Assembly: GCA_009775375.1 (NCBI GenBank)
Contig: VSPO01000003.1
Coordinates: 1-64,000, forward strand
Length of the DNA: 64,000 nucleotides
Source: Muribaculaceae bacterium
GTDB taxonomy: Bacteria > Bacteroidota > Bacteroidia > Bacteroidales > Muribaculaceae
Direction: 5' to 3'
Every line of letters begins with the position of its first letter. Position 1 is the first letter of the stretch. This document shows, in pieces, positions 16,223 to 25,513 of this stretch. The notes beneath the pieces were generated by a model. That model saw only the letters and a list, made by a program, of their open reading frames with translations. It was not told the origin of the DNA and did not search any database. The position numbers and the translations under genes are program-made.

Positions 16223-17028
16223 GGAAGTGGGGTGGATTTGGTGATTTCAAGCAGCGTGCGGACCACGTCGGGCGACGTGGAGAGGGGCGCGTATTCATTC
16301 GCTCCCGGTACGCCCATCGAGACGGAAGGGCGGCGGAATTTCATTTTGCTTGCTATTGGTTTGCGGGCTGTGGAATGTATGGCCCCGGCTCCGGTGGCCC
16401 TTATGAGGTCGGCGGCGTTGGCGGGGTTCACTCCGGCTCCGGCCATGACGGTGATTCGTCCGTTGGCCTTGTCTACTATTTGACGTATCAGCGGACTCCC
16501 CTTGACGGCGTTCTCGGCGAGTCCCGACGTGAGGAGGCAGTCGCATCCGAGGCTTATTATGTCTTCAAGGCTGCGCATGGGGTCGAAACAAAGGTCGAAG
16601 GCGCGATGGAATGTGATGTGGATATCCCCACGCGAAGCCTCGCGTGCAGCGGAGACAAGGGCTTGGCACGTCGCAATGTCCACGTCTCCATCGGGAGTCA
16701 GAGCCCCTATCACTACGCCGGTTGCTCCGGCGGCCACGGCGTTGCGGATGTCGCTTTGCATAAGCATGGTCTCTTCCGGAGTATAGAGGAAATCGCCCGA
16801 ACGCGGGCGTATCAAGACGTTGATGCGGGGCAATCCTGATTCAACGGCTGCCGTTATCAGACCGTGGGAAGGGGTCAGTCCTCCCTCCGTAAGGCCGGAG
16901 CAGAGTTCGATTCTTGTGGCTCCCCCCTCTTTGGCGGCGAGCACGCTTTCAAGGTCGCCGCAACATATCTCAAGGTCGGGGTGGCGTGGTTCGGGAGTTG
17001 ATTGTCGGTTAGGTTGGTTGTCGTTCAT
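16219..17028 (-). CDS. cutC: CutC family protein
   Basis: A 269-residue TIM barrel of the CutC family: LEICCGDLESVLAAKEGGA, IELCSGLTEGGLTPS, RPRSGDFLYT, ITFHRAFD, LLTSG and GRITVMAGAGVN are all conserved. CutC was historically called a copper homeostasis protein, but its biochemical role is uncertain. The ATG at 17028 (MNDNQPNR) is used because the longer frame overlaps the fucosidase end. It lies 14 bp after the fucosidase stop and overlaps the transglutaminase start. Confidence 0.93.
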   Translation of the reverse strand: MNDNQPNRQSTPEPRHPDLEICCGDLESVLAAKEGGATRIELCSGLTEGGLTPSHGLITAAVESGLPRINVLIRPRSGDFLYTPEETMLMQSDIRNAVAAGATGVVIGALTPDGDVDIATCQALVSAAREASRGDIHITFHRAFDLCFDPMRSLEDIISLGCDCLLTSGLAENAVKGSPLIRQIVDKANGRITVMAGAGVNPANAADLIRATGAGAIHSTARKPIASKMKFRRPSVSMGVPGANEYAPLSTSPDVVRTLLEITKSTPLP

Positions 17029-17042
17029 AATTTTAAGAGCTT

Positions 17043-18359
17043 CTATATTTCGCATTCAATGATAAAGTCGCGGGAATCCGGCAATTCGGGCAGGAGCACC
17101 ACGTCGTGGCGGCCGGCCTTGGCGGTTTTCAGGGGTTTGCCGGAGATGAATTCCTTGGCTTTTTTGATTTTGACGTTTTCGGGGATTACGATGGCGTCTG
17201 TTTCCGGGGTCATGACATGAAGGAAGAGTCTGTCTCCCTTCTTCGTGGAGGTTCCCCAGGATTGAGCCGGGAAGGGGCCGGCTTCCGTGGCGTAGATTGT
17301 CTCGCCGTTTGCCTGGAGCCATTCCCCCATCTCTTTAAGTCGGGAAAGGGCGGTCGCGGGCAGTTCTCCGCTGGGTTGTGGGCCGATGTTCAGAAGCAGG
17401 TTTGCTCCCATTCCGGCGGCCTTCACGAGATATTGTATGAGGGTCTTAGTGTCTTTGTAGTTCTGGTCTTTTATTTTGTAGCCCCACATTCCGTTCATCG
17501 TGTTGCAGGTCTCCAGAGGCAGGCGGCTCACTTCCTGGCCCGACAGTCCGGCAGTGTTCTCTCCGGGGAGGTCGCGCTCGAAAATCTGGATGTCTTCTCC
17601 GGGGAAGGGTGTCTGGTGATGGTTGTTGGCCACCATGCAGGAGGGTTGAAGCCTATGTATCATCTCATATTGCGCAGGGAGTTGCCAGTCGAAAGGGGTG
17701 GCGTCTTCGTCGTGGTCCCACCATCCGTCGAACCATATGGCGCGTATCGGCCCGTAGTTGGTCAGGAGTTCGGTGAGCTGACGGTTCATGAATCCATAGT
17801 AGGAATCCCAGTCGGCTTTGGATGGGTCTCGGCCGGTGTCGTGGCCCGTGCGCCCTTGTGGGTAGTCATCGCGTGTCCAGTCGATGTGGGAGTAGTAGAG
17901 GTGGAGGGCTATCCCCTGCTTTTGGCATTCATCGGCGAGCTCTTTCAGGATGTCGCGTCGGAAGGGGGTTGCGTCCATGATGTCGTAGTCGCTTTGTGCG
18001 GTGTCGAACATTGAGAATCCGTCGTGGTGGCGGGAGGTGAAGCATATGTATTTCGCTCCGGCGTCCTTGATTGCGCTGACCCATTCCTTGGCGTTGAATT
18101 CTGCGGGATAGAATCCTTTGGCAGCTTTGCTGTATTCCTTAGCGTCGGGACCGTAGTTGAGATACCATTCCCCCTGGCCGAACATGCTGTAGATTCCCCA
18201 ATGGAGGAAAATGCCGAAACGGTCGTCGGCGAATTGCCGACGGGATTCCAGCACTTCAGGCGAGGGAATGTAGGATTCAGCGAAGGCGGAAACCGCAGGG
18301 ATGGCCAATGCTCCGGAAAGGAGGAGAGGGGATATGGTTTTTAGAAAGGCGTGCTTCAT
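17043..18359 (-). CDS. alpha-L-fucosidase, GH29
   Basis: A 438-residue exported enzyme with signal peptide MKHAFLKTISPLLLSGALA...SAFA. The GH29 catalytic barrel shows RFGIFLHWGIYSMFG, ICFTSRHHDGFSMFDT, LHLYYSHIDW and the nucleophile Asp211 in AIWFDGWW. It hydrolyses terminal alpha-L-fucose, probably in the periplasm. The frame extends 85 codons upstream, but the signal peptide fixes the start at 18359. It is third in the operon, between a ROK kinase and cutC. The C-terminal ~80 residues form a short beta domain. Confidence 0.93.
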   Translation of the reverse strand: MKHAFLKTISPLLLSGALAIPAVSAFAESYIPSPEVLESRRQFADDRFGIFLHWGIYSMFGQGEWYLNYGPDAKEYSKAAKGFYPAEFNAKEWVSAIKDAGAKYICFTSRHHDGFSMFDTAQSDYDIMDATPFRRDILKELADECQKQGIALHLYYSHIDWTRDDYPQGRTGHDTGRDPSKADWDSYYGFMNRQLTELLTNYGPIRAIWFDGWWDHDEDATPFDWQLPAQYEMIHRLQPSCMVANNHHQTPFPGEDIQIFERDLPGENTAGLSGQEVSRLPLETCNTMNGMWGYKIKDQNYKDTKTLIQYLVKAAGMGANLLLNIGPQPSGELPATALSRLKEMGEWLQANGETIYATEAGPFPAQSWGTSTKKGDRLFLHVMTPETDAIVIPENVKIKKAKEFISGKPLKTAKAGRHDVVLLPELPDSRDFIIECEI

Positions 18360-18388
18360 GAAAGGAGGTTTTGTAGGGGGGATGATGG

Positions 18389-19357
18389 TCAGATGTATGG
18401 AAGCGAGGCGGCTCCGAGGATGGCGGCGTCGGCGTCGTCGAGTTTTGAGCGCAGGAAGCGCACGCGGTCTTTGTAGAGGAAGAGAGCCGACTCGTTGAAT
18501 GCCTCGCGCATTGGAGGCAGCAGAAGGTCGGCGGCCTTTGCCACGCCTCCGAATAGAATTACGGCCTCCGGGTCGGTCATGGCGGCGAATTCTGCGGCGG
18601 CCTTCCCGAGGCAACGGCCCGTGAAGACGTAGATTTCGCGTGCTATTTTGTCGCCCTCTTGAGCAGCCCGCTCCACTTTCTTGGGGGTCATCTCCTCTTC
18701 CGGGATTTGGCGCAATACCGATGGTTCGTCAGATTCCGAGAGGAATTTTTTTGTGGTCATGCGTATGCCGTCGGCTGAGGCGATTGTGTGGAGGCAGCCG
18801 TAGCGTCCGCAGCTGCAGAGCCTGTCGGCTGCGAAAGGAAACGTCACGTGGCCGAGTTCTCCGGCAAAGCCACGTGTGCCGGAGAGGAGATGCCCGTCGC
18901 ATACGATTCCTCCCCCGACGCTCGTGCCAAGCGTAAGGACGATGAAATTCTTCAGTCCGGCGGCTGCACCGTAGGTCATTTCCCCGATTGCGGCGGCATT
19001 GGCGTCGTTGGAGATTACGGTGTGAAGACCCAGGCGGCTTTCCATCATGTTGACAAGGGGGATGGGGGAGAGCCAGGGGAGGTTGGTGGCGGCCTCGATG
19101 CAACCGGTCACGGCGTTGGCGCATGGTGCTCCGATGCCTATCCCCTCGATATGTCCGTCGAGGTCGGTGGCATGTATCATGTCGGAAATCCTGTCGGCAA
19201 GATTGTCGGCCCAGATTTCGATGGTCGGCGTTTTTGTTGGTATTGAATCCTTTGCAAGGATGTGTCCGACGGAGTCAACCACGGCGAAAGCCGTGTTGGT
19301 GCCGCCAAGGTCCACGCCGATAGTGAAGGGTGGGTATATCGTGTTGGGTTGTTCCAT
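18389..19357 (-). CDS. ROK family sugar kinase (glucokinase-like)
   Basis: A 322-residue cytoplasmic kinase. FTIGVDLGGTNTAFAVV is the ATP phosphate-binding loop, GIGIGAPCANAVTG and SNDANAAAIGEM contain the sugar-binding and catalytic region, and GTSVGGGIV the second loop. CSCGRYGCLHT is the ROK zinc motif, with His where many members have Glu. It phosphorylates a hexose; the exact sugar is not certain. It sits between nitroreductase and fucosidase in one operon. Confidence 0.92.
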   Translation of the reverse strand: MEQPNTIYPPFTIGVDLGGTNTAFAVVDSVGHILAKDSIPTKTPTIEIWADNLADRISDMIHATDLDGHIEGIGIGAPCANAVTGCIEAATNLPWLSPIPLVNMMESRLGLHTVISNDANAAAIGEMTYGAAAGLKNFIVLTLGTSVGGGIVCDGHLLSGTRGFAGELGHVTFPFAADRLCSCGRYGCLHTIASADGIRMTTKKFLSESDEPSVLRQIPEEEMTPKKVERAAQEGDKIAREIYVFTGRCLGKAAAEFAAMTDPEAVILFGGVAKAADLLLPPMREAFNESALFLYKDRVRFLRSKLDDADAAILGAASLPYI

Positions 19358-19374
19358 GATGGTCTGTTCCCGGT

Positions 19375-19887
19375 TTAGAGCTTGGTGACGGTTACTGAGA
19401 GGGGTTTGCGGGAGAAATGGTTGGGAAGCGGAGTGCCCTCTTCGGCGGCATAGCCGAGGTCGAGAAGCATCAGTATCTCTTCATTTTCTGGCAAACCGAG
19501 AGCTGCATGAAGTTTGTCGGGATAGAAGCAGTTGACCCAGCATGAGTCCACTCCGGCATCGGTGGCGGCGAGCATAAGATGTGTTGCCACGATTGAAGCA
19601 TCTTCGATTCCTGATTCGCGTCCGCCGCCGGGATATGTATATACGTTATTCTTGTCGAAAGCCACGATCAGTACTGTCGGTGCGCCATATCGGCAGGGGG
19701 TGACGGAGTCAATGATAGTGAGATGTTCCGGTTTTTCAGCAATATATATATGTTGTTCTTGAAGGTTTTTTGCAGTCGGGGCGAGTCTTCCGGCTTCGAG
19801 GATAGATTTGAGAGTCTTTTCATCGACCTTCCGGTCGGAATATTTCTTACAAGAGAATCTGTCTCTCACAACGTCTTTGAAATCCAT
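19375..19887 (-). CDS. nitroreductase family FMN protein
   Basis: A 170-residue flavoprotein: RFSCKKYSDRKVDEKTLKSIL is the FMN-binding N terminus, then LAPTAKNLQEQ and SCWVNCFYPDKLHAALGLP. It is a short type of NAD(P)H-dependent nitroreductase; the physiological substrate is unknown. It is the first gene of the five-gene operon ending at 13673, with a -7 promoter element ~110 bp upstream. Confidence 0.92.
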   Translation of the reverse strand: MDFKDVVRDRFSCKKYSDRKVDEKTLKSILEAGRLAPTAKNLQEQHIYIAEKPEHLTIIDSVTPCRYGAPTVLIVAFDKNNVYTYPGGGRESGIEDASIVATHLMLAATDAGVDSCWVNCFYPDKLHAALGLPENEEILMLLDLGYAAEEGTPLPNHFSRKPLSVTVTKL

Positions 19888-19996
19888 GGTTGTGTATTCT
19901 TATAGATTGAATGAAAGGGAGTTTGGCTATATAATTCAGGTCATGACTCCCGACTTGATTAACAAAAAGATGAGGCAAAGCCTCGACATTGGATTG

Positions 19997-20004
19997 CAAA
20001 GGTA
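19997..20004 (-). promoter_or_regulatory. -7 element of the nitroreductase operon
   Basis: On the minus strand TACCTTTG fits TAnnTTTG; no TTG is present at 20 bp. The resulting ~105-nt leader contains a small GAGGC/GCCTC hairpin at 19972-19984. Confidence 0.45.
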
Positions 20005-20156
20005 ATACAAATTCCGAAATAAAAATAGCGACAATCAAATTTTTTGATTCATAATATCAAATCACATCATGGCCTTTCTCCGTGTCCGCGCTCAAAAAAG
20101 TAATTTTAGTTCGCTCGTTTTCCTCAAAATAACAATAGCCCCCGAAATTTAGGCAG

Positions 20157-20164
20157 TAACTTTG
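20157..20164 (+). promoter_or_regulatory. -7 element at the head of the structured intergenic region
   Basis: TAACTTTG fits TAnnTTTG. The TTG at -33 is not evident. Transcription would begin near 20171, directly before a chain of hairpins. Confidence 0.45.
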
Positions 20165-20462
20165 CCCCCGGAAACAGGAAAGAAGAGTCTTTCCCCGGCA
20201 CGCAGCCCACGTCCCGGACGCCTTCCCCGAAAAGGAAGGGTCTCTCCCGTCCGGCGTCTGAAGAGAGCATCCTCGATGGTTCGAGGTATGGTTCACCTCC
20301 CCCTCCCGGCCCATCGTCAAGGCGAAGGCGACAAAGCCACTGTACCATCCCCTTTCCGGCACAGACGCAAAAAGCCGTCCCGACTGACTGCCGCCATGGA
20401 GGCCCTGAGAAGCCCCCATTACGAGAACATTGACATTTTGCAACACCCGTCAGCGACTCCAA

Positions 20463-20600
20463 CTGAGTCCGACCGCGTCCGACATGGGGAGCAGACCTCC
20501 GAGCCTGCGGCCTACTACCGTCCGACTGAGTCCGCGCTCAGTCCGGCATGGAGCGCATGGCCTCCCGGCCTGCGACTACCGTCCGCGCTCAGTCTGATAT
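20463..20600. repeat. imperfect ~63-bp direct repeats
   Basis: CTGAGTCCG begins at 20463 and again at 20526. Both are followed by related GACATGGGGAGC / GGCATGGAGCGC and CTACCGTCCG segments; a partial third unit starts near 20586. They lie within the candidate RNA. Confidence 0.6.
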
Positions 20601-20612
20601 GTGGCAGACTGA

Positions 20613-20657
20613 GACACATTCCTTCATGTTGGATGCGGGTGGATGTGTCGTTTTTTT
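20613..20657 (+). terminator. terminator-like hairpin with T7 tract
   Basis: GACACAT (20613-20619) pairs with ATGTGTC (20643-20649), extended by two more pairs, and is followed by GTTTTTTT. The loop is large (~20 nt), which lowers confidence. Confidence 0.55.
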
Positions 20658-20809
20658 ACGGGTGTACGGATTCGGACGGGGTGGACGTTTGGGATGTTGC
20701 GGATTATCAAGTTGTTGCGTTTTTGGCGCGGAGATTGTCAGTGTTTTGGCACGGTGGCATGTGTTACACTGCCGCTGAATTAATTTCTTAATCAAACAAT
20801 CTGATATAA

Positions 20810-22057
20810 ATGGATAGAGAAATACCGAAAGATGTGCAACGCCGCGAGGCAAGGAAGCGTTGGCTGAAGATTGGAGCAGTCGGTGGCGGCGTGGTCGGCA
20901 TAGTTGTGCTGGTGATCGCTTTGGTTGGAGAGAGCGTCAAGGAGAGCGACCTTTCAATTGCCCCTGCTGAGAAGGGCACGATAGAGAGCAGTGTGTCGGC
21001 CTCCGGGAAGATAGTGCCGCTATATGAGCAGGCAATCGTTTCCCCTGTATCTACAAAGATTATGGAAGTCTATTGCAACGAGGGCGACCAAGTGGAGGCC
21101 GGGGAATCACTCCTGCGTCTCGATCTCCAGTCGACGGAGATGGAACTTCGCCGCGCTACGGATGAGGTCAGCATGAAACGCAATGAAATCGAACAGGCGG
21201 CCCTCAATAATGCAACGTATCTGACCGACCTTGAGATGAAGATAAAAGCAAAGGAGATGTCGGTCAGTCATCTTAAAGCCGAGGTGGCCAACGAGCGGCG
21301 GCTCGACAGCATCGGCAGCGGCACGGGCGACCGTATCCGCGAAGCCCAACTCGCTTACGAAACGGGCAAACTGGAACTCGAACAGCTCCGGATGCAGCTT
21401 CATAATGAGCGCAAGGCTCACGCCGCTTCTTTCCGAAGCAAGCAACTTGAAGGAACCATCTCTTCCCGCAATCTTGAGGAGATGCAACGCACTCTCGACG
21501 ACGCTAAGGTGAAAGCTCCGAGACAAGGCACTGTCACATTCCTTAACAAGAGCCTCGGCACAAGCATCTCCGCCGGGGAGAAACTTGCCGTTGTTTCCGA
21601 CCTGACCCATTTCAAAATCAACGGCGAGATTCCTGAGAGCAATTCCGGAAAGCTTTCGATCGGTTCGGCTGTCAATGTCAGAATCAACCGCAACATGGTG
21701 AAGGGGCATATCAGCAATATATCCCCGCAGAGCGTCAATGGGTTGGTGCAGTTTACGGTGCTGCTTGAAGATGATTCCGACAAGCTGCTTCGTTCGGGAC
21801 TGCGCACGGATCTCAACGTGGTCTACGACATCCACGACGGCGTGGTCAGGATTCCGAACGGTTCGTATTTCCAGGGTCCCGGAAGCTATCAGCTGTTTGT
21901 CAAGACTTCCGACGACAAGCTTGAGCGTCGCAACGTCAGCCTCGGCGACTCGAATTTCGATTATGTGGAGGTGAAGAGCGGCATCAAGCCCGGAGAGATG
22001 GTGGTGGTCAGCGATATGGCTGTCTATAAGGACAAGAAAACGGTAAAATTAAAATAA
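20810..22057 (+). CDS. HlyD/MacA-type periplasmic adaptor
   Basis: A 415-residue membrane-fusion protein. A single N-terminal membrane anchor lies at ~20-42 (IGAVGGGVVGIVVLVIALVG). A biotinyl/lipoyl half-motif (VSASGKIVPLYEQAIVSPV) and a long coiled-coil hairpin (~100-230) are followed by the second lipoyl half (VKAPRQGTVTFLN) and a beta barrel. It would link the inner-membrane ABC permeases to the TolC channel encoded downstream. It heads the efflux cluster. Its promoter is not of the TAnnTTTG type. Confidence 0.92.
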   Translation: MDREIPKDVQRREARKRWLKIGAVGGGVVGIVVLVIALVGESVKESDLSIAPAEKGTIESSVSASGKIVPLYEQAIVSPVSTKIMEVYCNEGDQVEAGESLLRLDLQSTEMELRRATDEVSMKRNEIEQAALNNATYLTDLEMKIKAKEMSVSHLKAEVANERRLDSIGSGTGDRIREAQLAYETGKLELEQLRMQLHNERKAHAASFRSKQLEGTISSRNLEEMQRTLDDAKVKAPRQGTVTFLNKSLGTSISAGEKLAVVSDLTHFKINGEIPESNSGKLSIGSAVNVRINRNMVKGHISNISPQSVNGLVQFTVLLEDDSDKLLRSGLRTDLNVVYDIHDGVVRIPNGSYFQGPGSYQLFVKTSDDKLERRNVSLGDSNFDYVEVKSGIKPGEMVVVSDMAVYKDKKTVKLK

Positions 22058-22241
22058 GCTTTGGGGCTTATTTTAATTTTAAAGTATTAAGTATGAAGTA
22101 TGAAGGATTAAGGTTAAAGCCTTTGGCTTTTGTGGTTAAGGGATAAGGGCTTTTGCTTTTGTGATTAAGGATTTAGTAAGGGGCGTGGGCTTGGCTTTAG
22201 GGATTTGATTTTGAATTTTTGATTTTAAACGACATAACAAA
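22058..22241. repeat. AT-rich spacer of degenerate short repeats
   Basis: The 184 bp between adaptor and ATPase consist of variations on AAGTATTAAG/AAGTATGAAG and AAGCCTTTGGCTTTTG. Related repeats recur at 25514 and 28333. No gene is present. Confidence 0.6.
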
Positions 22242-22916
22242 ATGGGTATAATTACTTTGAATGGTGTGGATAAGGTTTATCGCACTAAGGACATCGAGAC
22301 ATTGGCATTGGAAAACGTCAATCTGGAAATTGAGAAGGGAGAGTTCGTGAGCATCATGGGTCCTTCGGGTTGCGGAAAGTCAACGCTTCTGAATATAATC
22401 GGTCTTCTCGACGTGCCTACGAAAGGGACGGTCACGATCATGGACGATGCCACGGGCGAGATGAACGATAGCCAGCTTTCCGAATTCCGCAATAAGAACA
22501 TCGGCTTCGTCTTCCAGAGCTTCCATCTTATTCCGTCGCTCAACGTTTCCGACAACGTGGCTCTTCCGCTTGCCTATCGCAGTGGCGTCAGCGCCAAGGA
22601 GCGACATGAGAAAGTGGAAGAGGTGCTGACACGCCTCGGACTTAGCCACCGTATGCGCCACTTCCCCGGTCAGCTTTCGGGCGGACAGTGCCAGAGGGTG
22701 GCGATAGCCAGGGCCATCGTGGGCGATCCGCAGATTGTGCTTGCCGACGAACCTACCGGTAACCTCGACTCCAAAATGGGCCAGGAGGTGATGGAGATTC
22801 TCCATCAGCTTAACAAGGAGGACGGCCGCACGATCGTCATGGTGACCCACAACGAGAGCCAGGCACGCATGACCGACCGCATCATCCGCTTCTTCGACGG
22901 TCGCCAGGTAGAGTGA
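22242..22916 (+). CDS. ABC transporter ATP-binding protein (MacB/LolD type)
   Basis: A 224-residue ATPase. Walker A GPSGCGKST starts at 40, the Q-loop is in GFVFQSFHLIP, the signature LSGGQ is at 145-149, Walker B IVLADEP at 165-171 and the H-loop His203 in MVTHNES. It energises export by the FtsX-type permeases that follow. Only one ATPase serves four permease genes, so it must be shared or pair with alternative permeases. Confidence 0.95.
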   Translation: MGIITLNGVDKVYRTKDIETLALENVNLEIEKGEFVSIMGPSGCGKSTLLNIIGLLDVPTKGTVTIMDDATGEMNDSQLSEFRNKNIGFVFQSFHLIPSLNVSDNVALPLAYRSGVSAKERHEKVEEVLTRLGLSHRMRHFPGQLSGGQCQRVAIARAIVGDPQIVLADEPTGNLDSKMGQEVMEILHQLNKEDGRTIVMVTHNESQARMTDRIIRFFDGRQVE

Positions 22917-22972
22917 TTTGAAATTTGTCAGCACCCGAAAACGGAAAACCGACAACTGAAAACGAACAACAA

Positions 22973-24262
22973 ATGAACTACATAAAACAAATATGGTATG
23001 AGATGCGGCATCAGAAGATGATGACGTGGGTTGCGATTTCCGGCACCGCGCTTTCAATCTTCCTGGTGATGGCTTTCTTCATGACCGAGGAGGCTAAGAC
23101 CGTGGCGATGTCGCCTGAGAGCAATCGTCCCCGCATCTATATAGGAGAGAATTTCCATATGCGTGAGGCCGGGAAATACAACGACAGCTCATCTCCCGTC
23201 TCGTATGAATTCGCTCAGAAATTTTATTCGGATCTCGATGGGGTGGAGAGGATATCGTTCATCAATGCTTGGCAGGACAATTGCGACGTCAACGTAAAAG
23301 GGGGAGAGATGGTTTCCGCTCTCAACGCCCCTGTTGATGATGAGTTTTGGAACATCTATGATTTCACTTTCATTGACGGTCGTCCGTTTGAAAATGCCGA
23401 GTATAAATCCACGGCCAAAAAAGCGATACTGACGCAAGGACTCGCCCGCAAGCTCTTTGGCGAGGATAAAGTGGCGGGACGTGAGGTGGTCATCGACTGT
23501 ATGCCCTACGATGTAGTGGGAGTCGTGGAGGACGTCAATCCATTGTTCCAGACGGCCTATGCCAATATTTATACGATCTACGACAACGGCAAAAAACTTC
23601 AGAACGATCCCGGTTTTGGCAATGCACGCGCCATCCTGCTGGCAAAGGAGGGAGTGACGCAGACGGACCTTCAGCGTCAGGTGGAGAGCCGCTATGCCAT
23701 CGTCAACAGTGAGTTCAGCAAAGAGGGGAAAGAGGTGGTGTATCACGGCCAGCCCTATAGCACTGCGGAGGTGATGAACGGCGGCTACGGCAGCAACAAC
23801 AGCCCCGACCTCGAAACCAGCAACCGCATCAACTACGTCATCTACGCCATCCTCATCCTTCTCCCTGCCATCAACCTGAGTAGCATGACGCGAAGCCGTC
23901 TGCGCCACAGGGTGACGGAGATAGGCGTCCGCCGTGCTTTCGGTGCAAAGAAGAGGAGCATAATCATGCAGATGTTTGGCGAGAACTTGATCATCACGCT
24001 TCTCGGGGGCGCGATAGGCTTGATATTCAGCGTGCTCTTCGTATGGCTCGCATCGAGTCTCTTCTTCGCCATGACCGGCGACCTCGACCCCTCGTCGCTC
24101 GACGTGGTCAACGCCCAGCCCACGCTTGCCATGCTCTTCACGTGGAAAAACTTCTTCGTGGCATTGGGATTCTGTTTCATACTCAACATAATATCCGCGA
24201 CCGTCCCGGCATGGAAAGCCTCAAGGGTGGAGCCGGCCGTGGCAATCGCAAAATCAAGATAA
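22973..24262 (+). CDS. FtsX/MacB-type ABC permease, copy A1
   Basis: A 429-residue permease. One N-terminal membrane segment (~18-38) is followed by a large periplasmic MacB-PCD domain (~40-285), then three C-terminal helices with the FtsX signature (LRHRVTEIGVRRAFGAKK). The start MNYIKQIWYEMRHQKMMTW is set by its paralogue at 25766, with which it is nearly identical over the first ~38 codons. A short purine-rich repeat (AACTGAAAAC type) precedes the ATG. Confidence 0.92.
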   Translation: MNYIKQIWYEMRHQKMMTWVAISGTALSIFLVMAFFMTEEAKTVAMSPESNRPRIYIGENFHMREAGKYNDSSSPVSYEFAQKFYSDLDGVERISFINAWQDNCDVNVKGGEMVSALNAPVDDEFWNIYDFTFIDGRPFENAEYKSTAKKAILTQGLARKLFGEDKVAGREVVIDCMPYDVVGVVEDVNPLFQTAYANIYTIYDNGKKLQNDPGFGNARAILLAKEGVTQTDLQRQVESRYAIVNSEFSKEGKEVVYHGQPYSTAEVMNGGYGSNNSPDLETSNRINYVIYAILILLPAINLSSMTRSRLRHRVTEIGVRRAFGAKKRSIIMQMFGENLIITLLGGAIGLIFSVLFVWLASSLFFAMTGDLDPSSLDVVNAQPTLAMLFTWKNFFVALGFCFILNIISATVPAWKASRVEPAVAIAKSR

Positions 24263-24274
24263 ATCAGACAGGCT

Positions 24275-25513
24275 ATGAAAAGATCATTATTGACACAGAT
24301 AAAGAATGAATGGCGCGACAACATCTGGATGACGGTCGAGCTGGCTGTGGTGGTGATTGCCATCTGGCTTATCATGACGTTTCTCTATCTCCTGACTGCG
24401 GGACTTTTCACTGAGCGAGGTTTCGATCCCGAAGACGTCTACGTGCTTCAGGCAAGAAACGTCTCCAAGTCGAGCCCTGAGTATGTGGAGACCGGCGACT
24501 CTACATGGGCGTCGCTTTTCGACGACCGTGCAGCTCTTCTGCAGCGTCTCCGGGAGCATAAGGATGTGGAATCCGTGGCATTGTCGGGCGGGGCTATCCC
24601 CTACAACTATAACTACAACGGCAACATGATTTCCGTGCCCAACGAACCTGACAGCATCTTCTATTCCGGCAATTTCCGCTACGGTTCGCCCGACATCGTG
24701 AAGGCGCTCGGACTCAGGAGTCTGACTGGCACAAGCCCTGACAAACTCGTGGAGATGCTTGAGCGAGGGGAGATCCTTATCTCCGACAACGACGCTTACG
24801 TGCGTCAAGGACGCGATCCCTTCGCGTTGAAGGGGAAGATGGTGATCTTCGGGCAGGATTCGAGCAAGACTTATCGCGTGGGCGACATTATAGCCAATAT
24901 CCGTCGCAACGATTACGAGGAGGCAAGGGCAGGGACGGTATTGGTTCCCATTGATGAGAAGAACAAATGGGCGTATGAGCTGGCAATCAAGGTAAAACCG
25001 GGCCATGGCGATAGTTTCAAGGAAGCGTTCAAGAACGACAAATCGCTCCAAAGGCAACGCAACATGTATTTCACCGACCTTAAGAGCCTGATGGACAAAC
25101 GCGAGGGCAACCAGCGTTCGCTCGACACTAAGGTTAGGATGTTCGCCGTCGTGATGGGCTTTCTGTTGCTGACCATCTTCTTGGGTTTGCTCGGCACGTT
25201 CTGGTTCCGTATGCAGCAGCGCGTCAGTGAGATTGCCATCCGGAAGGTCTGCGGAGCCACCAAGGTTCAGATATTCATGCGCATTTTCGGAGAGGGGATG
25301 ATCCTTTTGGGATTCGCCGTGATAATAGCCTCAGCCATCGTATGGCCTTTCAGCCACTATGCCATCGACCAAGCCGGCATTGAATGGTATGAGATATTGA
25401 TATTCGAATTGGTGGCGATAGGATTGGTGGCACTCGGCATCTTGCTTAGCGTCATTTATCCTGCCCGCAAAGCCATGAACATCGAGCCGGCGATCGCCAT
25501 CAAGGATGAGTAG
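24275..25513 (+). CDS. FtsX/MacB-type ABC permease, copy B1
   Basis: A 412-residue permease: N-terminal helix (~20-42), periplasmic domain, then three helices with RVSEIAIRKVCGATKVQIF. It begins 12 bp after copy A1 and probably forms a heterodimer with it. It is paralogous to the gene at 27088 (both MKRSLL-Q--NEWR-N at the start and NIEPAIAIKDE / RIEPAIAIKDE at the end). Confidence 0.92.
   Translation: MKRSLLTQIKNEWRDNIWMTVELAVVVIAIWLIMTFLYLLTAGLFTERGFDPEDVYVLQARNVSKSSPEYVETGDSTWASLFDDRAALLQRLREHKDVESVALSGGAIPYNYNYNGNMISVPNEPDSIFYSGNFRYGSPDIVKALGLRSLTGTSPDKLVEMLERGEILISDNDAYVRQGRDPFALKGKMVIFGQDSSKTYRVGDIIANIRRNDYEEARAGTVLVPIDEKNKWAYELAIKVKPGHGDSFKEAFKNDKSLQRQRNMYFTDLKSLMDKREGNQRSLDTKVRMFAVVMGFLLLTIFLGLLGTFWFRMQQRVSEIAIRKVCGATKVQIFMRIFGEGMILLGFAVIIASAIVWPFSHYAIDQAGIEWYEILIFELVAIGLVALGILLSVIYPARKAMNIEPAIAIKDE

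Larger units (their letters stand above)
20171..20657 (+). ncRNA. candidate structured noncoding RNA, family unknown
   Basis: About 490 nt without a convincing gene but with strong local hairpins. These include GGAAAG/CTTTCC (20177-20194), CCTTCC/GGAAGG (20221-20239) and CCTCGA/TCGAGG (20271-20286). GACTGAG/CTCAGTC (20524-20543) and CTCAGTCTG/CAGACTGAG (20588-20613) follow. At the end is a terminator-like stem with a T7 tract (20613-20657). The segment 20463-20600 contains imperfect direct repeats with a ~63-bp period. Signatures of RNase P RNA, tmRNA and SRP RNA were looked for and not found. Transcription is inferred. Confidence 0.5.

Noticed and set aside
20057..20462. Minus-strand frames of 112-129 codons in the structured intergenic region
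   Set aside because: No start signal, no domain, low-complexity composition; hairpins better explain the sequence.
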